Virus record (IMG/VR): IMGVR_UViG_3300013092_000001
Location: 1 to 37,166 of that record
Source: a virus
Strand: one strand, 5' to 3'
Length of the DNA: 37,166 nt
Below the pieces are notes generated by a model that saw only the letters and a program-made list of their open reading frames with translations, did no database searches and was not told where the DNA came from. Shown piece after piece: positions 23,592 to 30,708 of this stretch. Within the stretch, counting starts at the first letter, position 1. Each line of letters starts with the position of its first letter. A program made the translations under genes and the position numbers.

Positions 23592-24665
23592 GTGACCGCA
23601 ACGGTTCAGCCCCAAGGACAGCCACCCGCCACCCGTGTTGAGGTCTACACGCCGCCGGCCGCTGTCGCTGTCACCCAAACCAACGAGACGGCCTCGGCCG
23701 TGCTCGCCGCCCGCGCCAGCGCCGAGGTGCAGGCGCGCGCGCTCATCGCGATCAACCGGCCGCGATCCTTTGACAACTTCCGCCTGCGCATTCTGAACGC
23801 CTGTGCACGCACCCGGTTCGCCGATGCGGCGATGTACGAGCGGAAGATCGGCACGAACACCATCACCGGCCTGTCAATCCGTTTTGCCGAAGAATGCGTA
23901 CGACACTACGGCAATCTCGACGTCAGCGCCATTCTGGTCAGCGAGGATGATGATCGCCGGGTCTTCGATGTCGCGGCCATCGACCTCGAAACGAACTCCG
24001 GTTATCGGACGCCGGTGGTCGTGACGAAGACGGTCGAACGCAAGAACACGAGCGGGGCCGAGGTCATCCGGTATCGCAAGAACTCCAAGGGCGAGACGAT
24101 CGGCATCATCCGGGCCGACGACGACGCGCTGCTCGTCAAGCAGAGCGCGTTGCTCGCCAAGGCGCAGCGCGAAGTGGTACTGAAGCACATTCCCTCGGAC
24201 GTGAAGGAAGAGGCAATCGAGGCGATCGAGAAGCTGCTGAAGTCAAAGGTCGAGGCTGACCCCGAGGGCGAAAAGAAGAAGGTCATCGATGGCTTCTTCA
24301 GCGTGGGCGTCATGCCGGCGCAGGTCGAGGAGTTCCTTGGCCATTCGCTCGGGACGCTGAATCCGGCCGAGCTGCACATCCTGCGCCGCATCTGGCGCGG
24401 AGTAGCCGATGGCGAGGGCACATGGGCCGAGGTGATGGCCGAGAAGGGCAAGGCGGCTTCGGCGCCGGCGTCGCCATCTGGTGCCAACAGCGGACTCGCC
24501 AAGGCGGCGGAAAAGGCTGCGCCAGTGCCGGCGGCTCCTTTGCCGGTGCTGCAGATGCCGGAACGCGTCGCCAGCCTGTTCAAGGCCGAGGAGGCCGGTG
24601 CGCCACTCTCGGACGAGGAAAAGGAGGAGCTGCGTCAGTGGCGGCTCGACCATCCGCCGGTCTAG
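23592..24665 (+). CDS. Probable phage recombination (single-strand annealing) protein
   Basis: The 357-residue protein lies directly between the YqaJ exonuclease and a RecF/SMC-like ATPase. It has a conserved-looking core NTITGLSIRFAEECVRHYGNL (shown as GLSIRFAEECVRHYGN, about 92-107), then strands around RRVFDVAAIDLETNSGY, and LVKQSALLAKAQREVVLKHIP (about 178-198). A helical tail includes FLGHSLGTLNPAELHILRRI. This pattern occurs in phage proteins in recombination clusters, and position fits an annealing protein. No exact family is assigned. The last 80 residues are Ala/Pro-rich and partly disordered. GTG 23592 follows GAGGAG. Confidence 0.65.
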   Translation: MTATVQPQGQPPATRVEVYTPPAAVAVTQTNETASAVLAARASAEVQARALIAINRPRSFDNFRLRILNACARTRFADAAMYERKIGTNTITGLSIRFAEECVRHYGNLDVSAILVSEDDDRRVFDVAAIDLETNSGYRTPVVVTKTVERKNTSGAEVIRYRKNSKGETIGIIRADDDALLVKQSALLAKAQREVVLKHIPSDVKEEAIEAIEKLLKSKVEADPEGEKKKVIDGFFSVGVMPAQVEEFLGHSLGTLNPAELHILRRIWRGVADGEGTWAEVMAEKGKAASAPASPSGANSGLAKAAEKAAPVPAAPLPVLQMPERVASLFKAEEAGAPLSDEEKEELRQWRLDHPPV

Positions 24666-24676
24666 ATTAGCATCAC

Positions 24677-24702
24677 GGCGCGCGGTATTTCGGCCGCGCG
24701 CC
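24677..24702 (+). other. GC-rich hairpin in the gap before the ATPase gene
   Basis: GGCGCGCGG (24677-24685) pairs perfectly with CCGCGCGCC (24694-24702) around an eight-base loop. It has no T-run after it (TGTCTC), so it may be an mRNA-processing, attenuation or protection hairpin rather than a full terminator. Confidence 0.45.
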
Positions 24703-24729
24703 TGTCTCACTCGCAACGAGGAGCCATTC

Positions 24730-25989
24730 GTGAAGATCCTGAAGCTGACTGCCGAGAACATCAAGAAGCTCGTCGCGGTCGAAATCACTCCCTCTGGCAA
24801 CATGGTACAGATCACCGGGCCGAACGGCTCGGGGAAGTCGTCCGTGCTTGACGCCATCTTTTGGGCGCTCGCCGGCACGAGCGGCGTTGATGCGGTGCCG
24901 GTCCGCACCGGGGCGCAGAAAGCCCGCATCCGGTTGGATCTCGGCGATCTCATCATCACCCGCCGATTTACCGAAGGTGGTGGGACGTCGCTGGTCGTCG
25001 AGAATGGAGAGGGTGCGCGATATCCCTCGCCTCAATCCATGCTCGATGCCCTGCTTGGGGCACTCTCCTTCGATCCACTCGCGTTCGCCCGCATGGACAC
25101 GCGTGCGCAGATGGAGGCGGTACGAAAGATCGTGCCGCTCGATGTCGACCTCGACGCGCTCGACGCCACGATCAAGGCGGCCGAGGAAGCCCGGCGCGAC
25201 GCGAAGCTGCAGGCGAAGAGCTTTCACGCCCGCCGGGCCGCCGTCATCGTCGACGTCACGCTTTCGCAGGAGTCGGTCGACGTGCAGGCATTGCTTGCCG
25301 AGCATCGAGACGCTGTTGCGCGAACGGCGGAACGCGACGCGAAGATTCGTCGGCGCGAGCAGATCCATGTCGAACTCGATGAGACGGCGCACCGCGTTGA
25401 CGAGCTTCGCCGCCAAGCCGATCTGCTCGAAGAGCACCAATCCCACCTTGAAGAGCAGAGAGAACAACTCTCCGAACTGATCGGCGGGGACGCGGGCATT
25501 GGCGTGACTCCCGACGCGATCCTTGCGGAGATCGCCAACGCGGAGAAGATCAACGCGAACGCGAATGCGGCGAAGGAAGATGCCCATCTGCGCGAAGCCA
25601 TCGAGCGCGCCGAACGGCAGACGGTCGAAGCGGACGCTGATATCGATACGCGCCGCGCCGAGAAAGCGGCAGCGATGGCGCGCGCACCAATGCCGATCGA
25701 TGGGCTTGCCTTCGGCGAGGACGGATTGCTCTACAACGGCATCCCGCTGGCGCAGGCATCGAGTGCCGAACAGTTGCGCGTCAGCGTGGCCATCGCCATG
25801 AAGCTCAATCCGACGCTCCGGGTGCTCCGCATCAAGGATGGCTCCCTGCTCGATCTCAGTTCGCTTTCCCTCGTCGCCGAGATGGCCGATGCCGAGGACT
25901 ATCAGGTCTGGATCGAGCGCGTCGATACGACGGGCAAGGTCGGCATCGTGCTTTCCGACGGCCACGTCGTCGTGGAGGGTACACCATGA
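24730..25989 (+). CDS. RecF/SMC-like AAA ATPase
   Basis: The 419-residue product has an ABC-type head split by a coiled coil: Walker A GPNGSGKSS (30-38), a long charged helical middle (about 140-310, with ELDETAHRVDELRRQADLLEEHQ in the register of a coiled coil), then SSAEQLRVSVAIAMKLNPTL (signature-like, near 341-360). A weak Walker B region follows (LRVLRIKDGSLLDLSSL). It is shorter than SbcC/RecN. Placed after the exonuclease and annealing genes, it probably assists recombination-dependent replication. GTG 24730 follows GAGGAG. Confidence 0.85.
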   Translation: MKILKLTAENIKKLVAVEITPSGNMVQITGPNGSGKSSVLDAIFWALAGTSGVDAVPVRTGAQKARIRLDLGDLIITRRFTEGGGTSLVVENGEGARYPSPQSMLDALLGALSFDPLAFARMDTRAQMEAVRKIVPLDVDLDALDATIKAAEEARRDAKLQAKSFHARRAAVIVDVTLSQESVDVQALLAEHRDAVARTAERDAKIRRREQIHVELDETAHRVDELRRQADLLEEHQSHLEEQREQLSELIGGDAGIGVTPDAILAEIANAEKINANANAAKEDAHLREAIERAERQTVEADADIDTRRAEKAAAMARAPMPIDGLAFGEDGLLYNGIPLAQASSAEQLRVSVAIAMKLNPTLRVLRIKDGSLLDLSSLSLVAEMADAEDYQVWIERVDTTGKVGIVLSDGHVVVEGTP

Positions 25990-26195
25990 GGCGCACGCGT
26001 CAACCTCGCCGCCGGACGGAGGCTTCCCGGTGGGTCCGGCTCTACCGGATCTATCTCGACAAGAATCACTCGATCGATTACGTCGAGGATGAGTTCGAGA
26101 AGGCCCGGCTCGTCGTGAAGGTTATGGAGATCCTTGGGCGTTCCTGTCGCGTGACGTCCGACAACTCCGGGATCATCTTCCGAGGCCGTCGATAG
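25986..26195 (+). CDS. Small basic protein coupled to the ATPase gene
   Basis: The 69-residue, Arg-rich protein starts in an ATGA overlap with the ATPase stop. It shows a strand-helix-strand pattern (WVRLYRIYLDKN, IDYVEDEFEKARLVVKVMEILG, CRVTSDNSGIIFRGRR). No family is recognised. Its basic N-terminus suggests nucleic-acid contact, but this is inferred. The overlap and continuous operon support that it is translated. Confidence 0.65.
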   Translation: MRRTRQPRRRTEASRWVRLYRIYLDKNHSIDYVEDEFEKARLVVKVMEILGRSCRVTSDNSGIIFRGRR

Positions 26196-26244
26196 CATTC
26201 TCCTTTCGCACTTCACGTTTTTCCCTCTTTTTCTGGAACCTGCA

Positions 26245-26754
26245 ATGGACAAGACTCCCGCCGCACCCGTTGTCGCAGCAGACGCCACCGTAGGCGAGAA
26301 CAAGCCGGCCGTGGCCACGATGGCTGTCCAGACGGCCTACGACGCCTCGCTCCTGCGTGATGCGCTCCGCGCGCGCATTGAGGACCTGAACAGCCTCGCG
26401 AAGAAGTGTCAGGACAACAACTACCTTCGGCAGGCGTCGGAAATCCGCATGGATGCCGACCGCCTGAAGCTGGAATATCTCATCAAACTCGAACCGCAGG
26501 CGGAATTGTCGTTCGGGCCGAGCGATCCCCGCGATGCGGCGAAGTTGCTCATTGGCACGGGGCTGCGTGCGACGATCAAGGATCGCGCGCTCGTCGAGAA
26601 GATCCTCGACAAGCTGGCTGGCCCGGTGGCCGACGTGCTGCACAACGGCATCGTGCTTGGCTACGAGACCGGCAACGCCGGCGCCTCCTCGGCCATCTCC
26701 GCGCTCGCTTTGCGCGCCTTCGCCCGCACGATCGAGAGCGGCCAAGACGCATGA
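26245..26754 (+). CDS. Hypothetical helical protein in the early operon
   Basis: The 169-residue protein is mainly helical (YDASLLRDALRARIEDLNSLAKK, about 32-54; EIRMDADRLKLEYLIKL). It ends with GLRATIKDRALVEKILDKLAG and a Gly/Ala/Ser-rich segment. The gap before it is pyrimidine-rich (26199-26235) and the ribosome site (GGAA) is weak, unlike neighbours, so translation may depend on other signals. No function is recognised. Confidence 0.65.
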   Translation: MDKTPAAPVVAADATVGENKPAVATMAVQTAYDASLLRDALRARIEDLNSLAKKCQDNNYLRQASEIRMDADRLKLEYLIKLEPQAELSFGPSDPRDAAKLLIGTGLRATIKDRALVEKILDKLAGPVADVLHNGIVLGYETGNAGASSAISALALRAFARTIESGQDA

Positions 26755-27134
26755 GGCGGCCGGCGCGGTTCGTGCAAGCGACACTCTTCGACACGATCGA
26801 TCGTCGTCCCGGCCCCGTGCACCGGGACGCGGCGATCGCGCAGACGATCCGTCGCTGCAAGCTCTCGAAGGACGAAACCTTCCTCGTGAAGACGTCGCAA
26901 GCCAAGCTGGTGAACAGGGCCAGCCTGCGAAAGCATCAATTCACCGTCGATGATGTCGGCCTCATTCTCGACGAGGCCGGCCTTGGCCGCGAGATGATCT
27001 TGCGACGGCGCATCGTCTCCGCGATTCTCAATGGCGGGCGAGGCAAGCTCTGGAAGGTCAGCACCATGATGGTGATGTCGCATGATCCGATCCGCCACGC
27101 CCGTCGTGTACCCGTCTGGTTCCTGATTCGCTGA
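26751..27134 (+). CDS. Hypothetical basic protein
   Basis: The 127-residue protein starts at ATG 26751 (ATGA overlap). It begins MRRPARFVQATLFDTIDRR and has a helical core with KLSKDETFLVKTSQAKLVNRASL, then LILDEAGLGREMILRRRIVSAIL. It is strongly basic, and its helix pattern might form a winged-helix-like DNA-binding unit, but no family is recognised. The frame is open upstream to 26406 only as shadow of the previous gene. Confidence 0.65.
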   Translation: MRRPARFVQATLFDTIDRRPGPVHRDAAIAQTIRRCKLSKDETFLVKTSQAKLVNRASLRKHQFTVDDVGLILDEAGLGREMILRRRIVSAILNGGRGKLWKVSTMMVMSHDPIRHARRVPVWFLIR

Positions 27135-27145
27135 GGTATACAGGA

Positions 27146-27331
27146 ATGCCCGCTCTGCTAGAAATCGGTGATTGCCCGGTGCACGGCACGGTCGAAGTGA
27201 TCCGCGTCGGCTCGGTGCGGATGCCGGAAAAGAAGACGCGCGCGCTCTGCCTGCTCTGCTACATCGAGTTCTTCGACGAGTCGGTAACTAAGTGCGAGAA
27301 TCCACGTCTCGCCGAGGTACCCACCGCATGA
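27146..27331 (+). CDS. Small putative zinc-binding protein
   Basis: The 61-residue product has Cys10-x2-His13 in GDCPVHG and Cys35-x2-Cys38 in ALCLLCY, a spacing that can hold one zinc (treble-clef or zinc-ribbon type). The remainder is short and acidic. It overlaps the VRR-NUC gene by ATGA. Small zinc proteins of this kind are common in phage early regions; the target is unknown. Confidence 0.7.
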   Translation: MPALLEIGDCPVHGTVEVIRVGSVRMPEKKTRALCLLCYIEFFDESVTKCENPRLAEVPTA

Positions 27332-27837
27332 CCGCGATCGACTTCGAAGACCTCGATGAGGCTGCGCAACGCATCGTGCGCGAACGTCTCGGCACCACGC
27401 CAGACAAGATTCGTGCCGATCTGCTGACCGCCCTTGGGATCGGCCCGGAACGATTGAAGCGCCACTACAGCTATGGGGAAAGTCGCATCCAGCGCGCCTT
27501 CATCGCGCGCGTGCGCACCGATCCTCGCACGCGAGATCTCGTGATCGCGGCGGTCCCCAATGGTGCGCGCCGTTCGAAGATTCAGGGCGGTCGTTTGAAA
27601 GCCGAGGGCATGCTGGCCGGTTATCCCGATGTGCTGGTGGACGTCGCCTGCGGCGGCTACCACGGCCTCCGCTTTGAATTCAAACAGCCCGGCGGCAAGA
27701 CCTCGCTCGCGCAGGGTGCTGTCGGCATGAAGCTCATGGCCGCCGGCTATTGCGTGTTCCTCGTCGATGAGGAGCTGACCGCATTCGAAGTGCTGATCGA
27801 TTACCTGAACGGCACCATTCGCCGGGAGATGCCATGA
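27328..27837 (+). CDS. VRR-NUC domain nuclease
   Basis: The 169-residue product has an N-terminal helical part and a VRR-NUC (PD-(D/E)xK-type) domain: ESRIQRAFIARVR with Glu51, GYPDVLV with Asp101, and RFEFKQPGGK with Glu117-x-Lys119. ALAQGAVGMKLMAAGYCVFLVD-type ending is visible as SLAQGAVGMKLMAAGY with Gln129. Such single-domain phage nucleases act on branched DNA, including Holliday junctions. With the exonuclease, annealing protein and ATPase, it completes a recombination set. ATG 27328 is fixed by the ATGA overlap. Confidence 0.85.
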   Translation: MTAIDFEDLDEAAQRIVRERLGTTPDKIRADLLTALGIGPERLKRHYSYGESRIQRAFIARVRTDPRTRDLVIAAVPNGARRSKIQGGRLKAEGMLAGYPDVLVDVACGGYHGLRFEFKQPGGKTSLAQGAVGMKLMAAGYCVFLVDEELTAFEVLIDYLNGTIRREMP

Positions 27838-28334
27838 TTGCGCCGCGTTGGATCGGCAAGGCCGCTTTCGGCCTCATTTTCGCTGCTGCGGTGATCGGCG
27901 GCGTGCACTATTACACGTCCCCGCACTTGCCGCCGCTCCCGACGACCCTGTCTGAGATCAAGGGAAAGGTCTCGATCTACCCCGGCACGGAACGGATGAT
28001 CGACTATCACGCGCTCGCGAAATGCCTGAAGCTTCCACAGGCTCCGTTCAGCCAGATCCGATTTTTCGTCGTTGATCGCGTGCACGTGCTCGGCAACCGA
28101 TGGGGCGGCTACGGCGGCATTGCCTTCGGCCCGACGACGCGAGACGGCTTCGCGGCTGTCGTGCTTGCGAGCGAGGACACCGCCCAACGGTGGCTATGGC
28201 TGCACGAGGAGGCGCACGTATTGGCGATCATCAACAAGATCCCGAACCAGCAGAATCATCCGCCCGAGATCTTCAACGCGCGATGCATGACGGCAAATCC
28301 GTTCTTCGCTGACGCCCCCTCGGACGCCCCATGA
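27834..28334 (+). CDS. Membrane-anchored HExxH protein in the early operon
   Basis: The 166-residue product has one N-terminal membrane segment (about 8-26) followed by a Pro-rich stalk. A soluble domain then carries WLHEEAHVLAI (122-132), giving His124-Glu125-x-x-His128. A later NHPPEIFN (about 141-148) offers Glu145 or His142 as third ligand. This is a zincin-type motif in a short extracytoplasmic domain. It is unrelated in sequence to the HExxH protein of the lysis cassette (20770). Function is unknown; surface modification or superinfection effects are possible. It overlaps both neighbours (ATGA). Confidence 0.65.
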   Translation: MIAPRWIGKAAFGLIFAAAVIGGVHYYTSPHLPPLPTTLSEIKGKVSIYPGTERMIDYHALAKCLKLPQAPFSQIRFFVVDRVHVLGNRWGGYGGIAFGPTTRDGFAAVVLASEDTAQRWLWLHEEAHVLAIINKIPNQQNHPPEIFNARCMTANPFFADAPSDAP

Positions 28335-28621
28335 GAAAGAAGCCAAATGATGCGCACGCGGTGGAGCGATTCTACCGCGCGATGCATACCGAACCATTCA
28401 ATACCCAGATGGCCGCGATTGAATGGCTCGGGAAGCGATTTGTGCGCGACAAGGATCGTCGGATGCTGGCCACGGCAGTCTCGACCGACGAGATGCGTAC
28501 GGCACCACTGCGCGTCGCCATTGGCCTTCGCCGGCGCTTGAAGGCGCGCGCGCTCAATCGTGTGATCCGCTGGACACTGCAGCTTCAAGCCCTGCTCGAT
28601 CGCGAGCTGGACACGCAGTAG
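28331..28621 (+). CDS. Small basic helical hypothetical protein
   Basis: The 96-residue protein starts in an ATGA overlap. It is Arg/Lys-rich and predicted helical throughout (AVERFYRAMHTEPFNTQMAAIEWLG, then RVAIGLRRRLKARALNRVIRW, shown by their cores). No domain is recognised. Nucleic-acid binding is suggested by charge only. Confidence 0.65.
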   Translation: MRKKPNDAHAVERFYRAMHTEPFNTQMAAIEWLGKRFVRDKDRRMLATAVSTDEMRTAPLRVAIGLRRRLKARALNRVIRWTLQLQALLDRELDTQ

Positions 28622-28646
28622 CCCATACCCCGAAACAACGCGAGCA

Positions 28647-28913
28647 ATGGCAACCTTCATCGAGCAGACCTTTCACATCGCCGGCGGCTATGAGATCACG
28701 CTGACCGCGAAAGGCGCATCGATCGTCGACACCGCCTCGGGCGACCCGGGCACCGACGAATATACCGATCAGGTCATGCTTGAACCGACGACCTCGGCCG
28801 AAGCCCGTGAACTCTCGGTTGCCCTCCGTTTCGCGCAGCGTCGCATCGAAGCGATCTGGCACGAAATGCGCAACGTCGAAGATGCTGGCCGCCCGAAAAA
28901 GATATCCACATAG
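28647..28913 (+). CDS. Small hypothetical protein at the end of the early operon
   Basis: The 88-residue protein has an N-terminal beta pair (TFHIAGGYEITLTAKGASIVDTAS, visible core GGYEITLTAKGAS) and a C-terminal helix (ARELSVALRFAQRRIEAIWHEMR). No family is recognised. Its last codons contain the first DnaA-box-like site, so the end of this gene overlaps the probable origin. Confidence 0.65.
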   Translation: MATFIEQTFHIAGGYEITLTAKGASIVDTASGDPGTDEYTDQVMLEPTTSAEARELSVALRFAQRRIEAIWHEMRNVEDAGRPKKIST

Positions 28914-29110
28914 AGCGATGTGGATAACTACGATGATTCACGACGGCGGCAGTTGTTCACAAGCTTTCCACAGGCAATTCACATTCGATGGCGCCAACTA
29001 AAAGCCAAACACGTGCAGGGTTAGCCCGCTTTTCCACATTTCCACATGCCTCTACTATTACTAGTCTTCATTCTATCAGCGGTTTAGTAGCACAGACGGG
29101 ATGTGGAAAG
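28902..29110. other. Probable DnaA-dependent replication origin
   Basis: Six 9-mers close to the DnaA box TTATCCACA lie within 210 bp: ATATCCACA (28902), TGTGGATAA (28919, reverse of the perfect consensus), CTTTCCACA (28964), TTTTCCACA (29030), ATTTCCACA (29038) and TGTGGAAAG (29102, reverse). The first two form a perfect 9-bp inverted repeat with a six-base spacer. A locally AT-richer stretch (29050-29090) could be the unwinding region. This is the only long gap (28914-29267) in the window. It fits an origin opened by host DnaA; no phage initiator gene was seen. Confidence 0.65.
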
Positions 29111-29126
29111 CTCTGAGATTGCCGAT

Positions 29127-29151
29127 GACACCCAAAGGGTGATAGGGTGTC
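29127..29151 (+). other. Inverted repeat beside the origin
   Basis: GACACCC (29127-29133) pairs with GGGTGTC (29145-29151); an alternative CACCC-AAA-GGGTG hairpin lies inside it. It sits between the DnaA boxes and the promoter at 29184. It might be a cruciform, a terminator of the early operon or a protein site; there is no T-run. Confidence 0.4.
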
Positions 29152-29183
29152 AGGAGAGAGGGAATTCTGGCTCAGATTGAGGA

Positions 29184-29213
29184 CTTGCGGAATCGCAAGG
29201 ATGATGCTACACT
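29184..29213 (+). promoter_or_regulatory. Second operator-controlled promoter
   Basis: TTGCGG (29185-29190) and TACACT (29208-29213) have a 17-bp spacing. The -35 is embedded in CTTGCGGAATCGCAAG (29184-29199), identical over 16 bp to the palindrome at 21865, with the -10 box starting 24 bp after the first base in both. The start would fall near 29220, about 48 bases before ATG 29268. A shared regulator is the simplest reading. Confidence 0.7.
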
Positions 29214-29267
29214 CCCCCACGTCAGGCGAGATGCCATAGCTTTCTCCCTCGGAATGAGGATGGACGA

Positions 29268-29855
29268 ATGACCGAAACCGCAGAGCACGCAGCCGCGACG
29301 TTTGATTTCGGCGATGGATGGGGCGCGGTTCCTGCAACGCGACGGCCGAACGGCGCGTGGTGCGCGAAAAGCGCGAAGATCGGGTCGTACGCGAAGATCG
29401 GGTTGTACGCGAAGATCGGGTCGTACGCGAAGATCGGGTTGTACGCGAAGATCGGGTCGGACGCGGAGATCGGGTCGTACGCGAAGATCGGGTCGGGCGC
29501 GGAGATCGGGTCGGACGCGAAGATCGGGTCGGGCGCGGAGATCGGGTCGTACGCGGAGATCGGGTCGGGCGCGGAGATCGGGTCGGGCGCGGAGATCCTG
29601 CAGGTCGGCCCGGTGGGTTCGCGCAATGCGATGTTGCACGTCTATCCGCTGAAGGATGGCAGCGCAGCGTGCTCGACCGGCTGTTTCTGCCAGCACACGC
29701 TCGCCGAGCTGCTGGCTGCCTGCGAGGATACGCATGGCGCCGACTCGCCGCACACCCGCGACTACAAGCTGGTTGCGACCGCTGCGTTCGCGGTGATCGA
29801 AGCGCGCATTGCTGCACGCGCGAAGCCGGCGAAAGCTGTGAAGCGGGGAAAGTGA
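29268..29855 (+). CDS. Hexapeptide-repeat (left-handed beta-helix) protein
   Basis: The 195-residue product has 12 exact hexapeptide units at about 36-107, type A-(K/E)-I-G-(S/L)-(Y/D/G), plus a partial thirteenth. Ile at every sixth position with a small residue four later is the left-handed beta-helix pattern, enough for about four turns. A C-terminal domain follows, with GCFCQHTLAELLAACEDTHG (about 130-149; Cys131, Cys133, His135) and a final helix. It has no catalytic His triad of acyltransferases within the repeat. GAGGA precedes ATG 29268. It is the first gene after the probable origin and the operator promoter. Confidence 0.82.
   Translation: MTETAEHAAATFDFGDGWGAVPATRRPNGAWCAKSAKIGSYAKIGLYAKIGSYAKIGLYAKIGSDAEIGSYAKIGSGAEIGSDAKIGSGAEIGSYAEIGSGAEIGSGAEILQVGPVGSRNAMLHVYPLKDGSAACSTGCFCQHTLAELLAACEDTHGADSPHTRDYKLVATAAFAVIEARIAARAKPAKAVKRGK
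29373..29588 (+). repeat. Twelve tandem 18-bp repeats inside the beta-helix gene
   Basis: The unit gcgaagatcgggtcgtac repeats 12 times without a gap, in frame with the gene, with changes mostly at the codons for Lys/Glu and Tyr/Asp/Gly. Near-identity at DNA level, not only protein level, suggests recent expansion or ongoing copy-number change by slippage. Confidence 0.95.
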
Positions 29856-29858
29856 CCG

Positions 29859-30107
29859 ATGCGTGTCACTGCGACGAAGATTGAAATCGAGCGGCCCTTC
29901 CTCCGTGTGATTGCCGGTGAGATCGCACGGCAAGCAAAGGGTCACCTGCAATTCAATGACCAGTTGCGCTGTCCGGCCGGCGCGGCCTTCTTCTCGAAGA
30001 TTGAGGATCTAGTCGAACACCTCCTCATCTGCGATCTCTATCACGCGGAGATAGAAGGTGTCACGCTTGCCGGTCCCTCGACGTCTCATGCGGTGGAGAA
30101 GTCATGA
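29859..30107 (+). CDS. Small hypothetical protein
   Basis: The 82-residue protein starts 3 bp after the repeat gene stop. It opens with a strand MRVTATKIEIERPF, then a helix LRVIAGEIARQAKG, then a short Cys-containing section and a helix KIEDLVEHLLICDL. No family is recognised. It ends in an ATGA overlap with the HTH gene. Confidence 0.65.
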   Translation: MRVTATKIEIERPFLRVIAGEIARQAKGHLQFNDQLRCPAGAAFFSKIEDLVEHLLICDLYHAEIEGVTLAGPSTSHAVEKS

Positions 30108-30319
30108 CACGAATCAGCCACTACACCAAGCCGATGATCTCGCGGGCGCTCGGCGTCTCGCTCTCAGCGGTCACGGCCCGGATTGCTGTGGGCCGCATGA
30201 AGACCGAGCGCGTGAATGGCGTGACGCTGGTTCCGGCCGCCGAGGTGCGGCGTTGGGATCGCGAACGCCAGCGCGCCGCGCGGGATCGTTCGGCGCGTTC
30301 CGGCGGGGAGGTCCAATGA
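30104..30319 (+). CDS. Small excisionase-like HTH protein
   Basis: The 71-residue protein has a MerR/excisionase-type helix-turn-helix: PMISRALGVSLSAVTARIAVG (about 10-30, core ISRALGVSLSAVTARIA), then MKTERVNGVTLVPAAEVRRW, which fits the wing and following helix. The C-terminal tail is Arg-rich. It probably binds DNA. No integrase is present, so excision is unlikely and transcription control more likely. Confidence 0.75.
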   Translation: MTRISHYTKPMISRALGVSLSAVTARIAVGRMKTERVNGVTLVPAAEVRRWDRERQRAARDRSARSGGEVQ

Positions 30320-30708
30320 TCGGTTCGCGAATCTTCCTCTTGGGCTGCATCGTTGCCGCTCTGGCACTTTTCAATCTCATCGGCGCCGGCGTGCTCGTTT
30401 GGCGCGCGCGGCGCCGATTCTCGAATGACGAGAAGGAGATCTTGGCGAGGAGCGCGCAAATTGCCGCGCGCGAATCGGAACGTCGTGCACGTCGAGCAGA
30501 ACCCATCACCCGACGCGAATGGGCGTTTTTCTGGCTGCTCGTGCTGGTCGGCTCGTTCGCGATCCTTTTCACGCAGGGCTGTCATTCACCGACTGCGCCG
30601 ATTCACCGCGAGCCGCAGGCCATCATCGAGTATCGCACGCCTCGCATTGATACGCTCGTTGCCCCGGAGCCAACGCCCGAATCTGCGGTGCTGTGGAGGC
30701 GCCGATGA
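30316..30708 (+). CDS. Two-span membrane protein
   Basis: The 130-residue product starts in an ATGA overlap. It has hydrophobic segments at about 5-29 and 69-87, separated by a basic helical loop (RARRRFSNDEKEILARSAQIA). Its Pro-rich C-terminal tail starts with GCHSPTAP; the Cys just after the second span resembles a lipidation site but lacks a clean lipobox. Function is unknown. Confidence 0.65.
   Translation: MIGSRIFLLGCIVAALALFNLIGAGVLVWRARRRFSNDEKEILARSAQIAARESERRARRAEPITRREWAFFWLLVLVGSFAILFTQGCHSPTAPIHREPQAIIEYRTPRIDTLVAPEPTPESAVLWRRR

Noticed and set aside
29172-29951. Minus-strand repeat-containing frames and a CRISPR-like look of the repeat block
   Set aside because: The 18-bp units are contiguous with no spacers and encode in-frame hexapeptides on the + strand, so this is a coding tandem repeat and its reverse-strand shadow.
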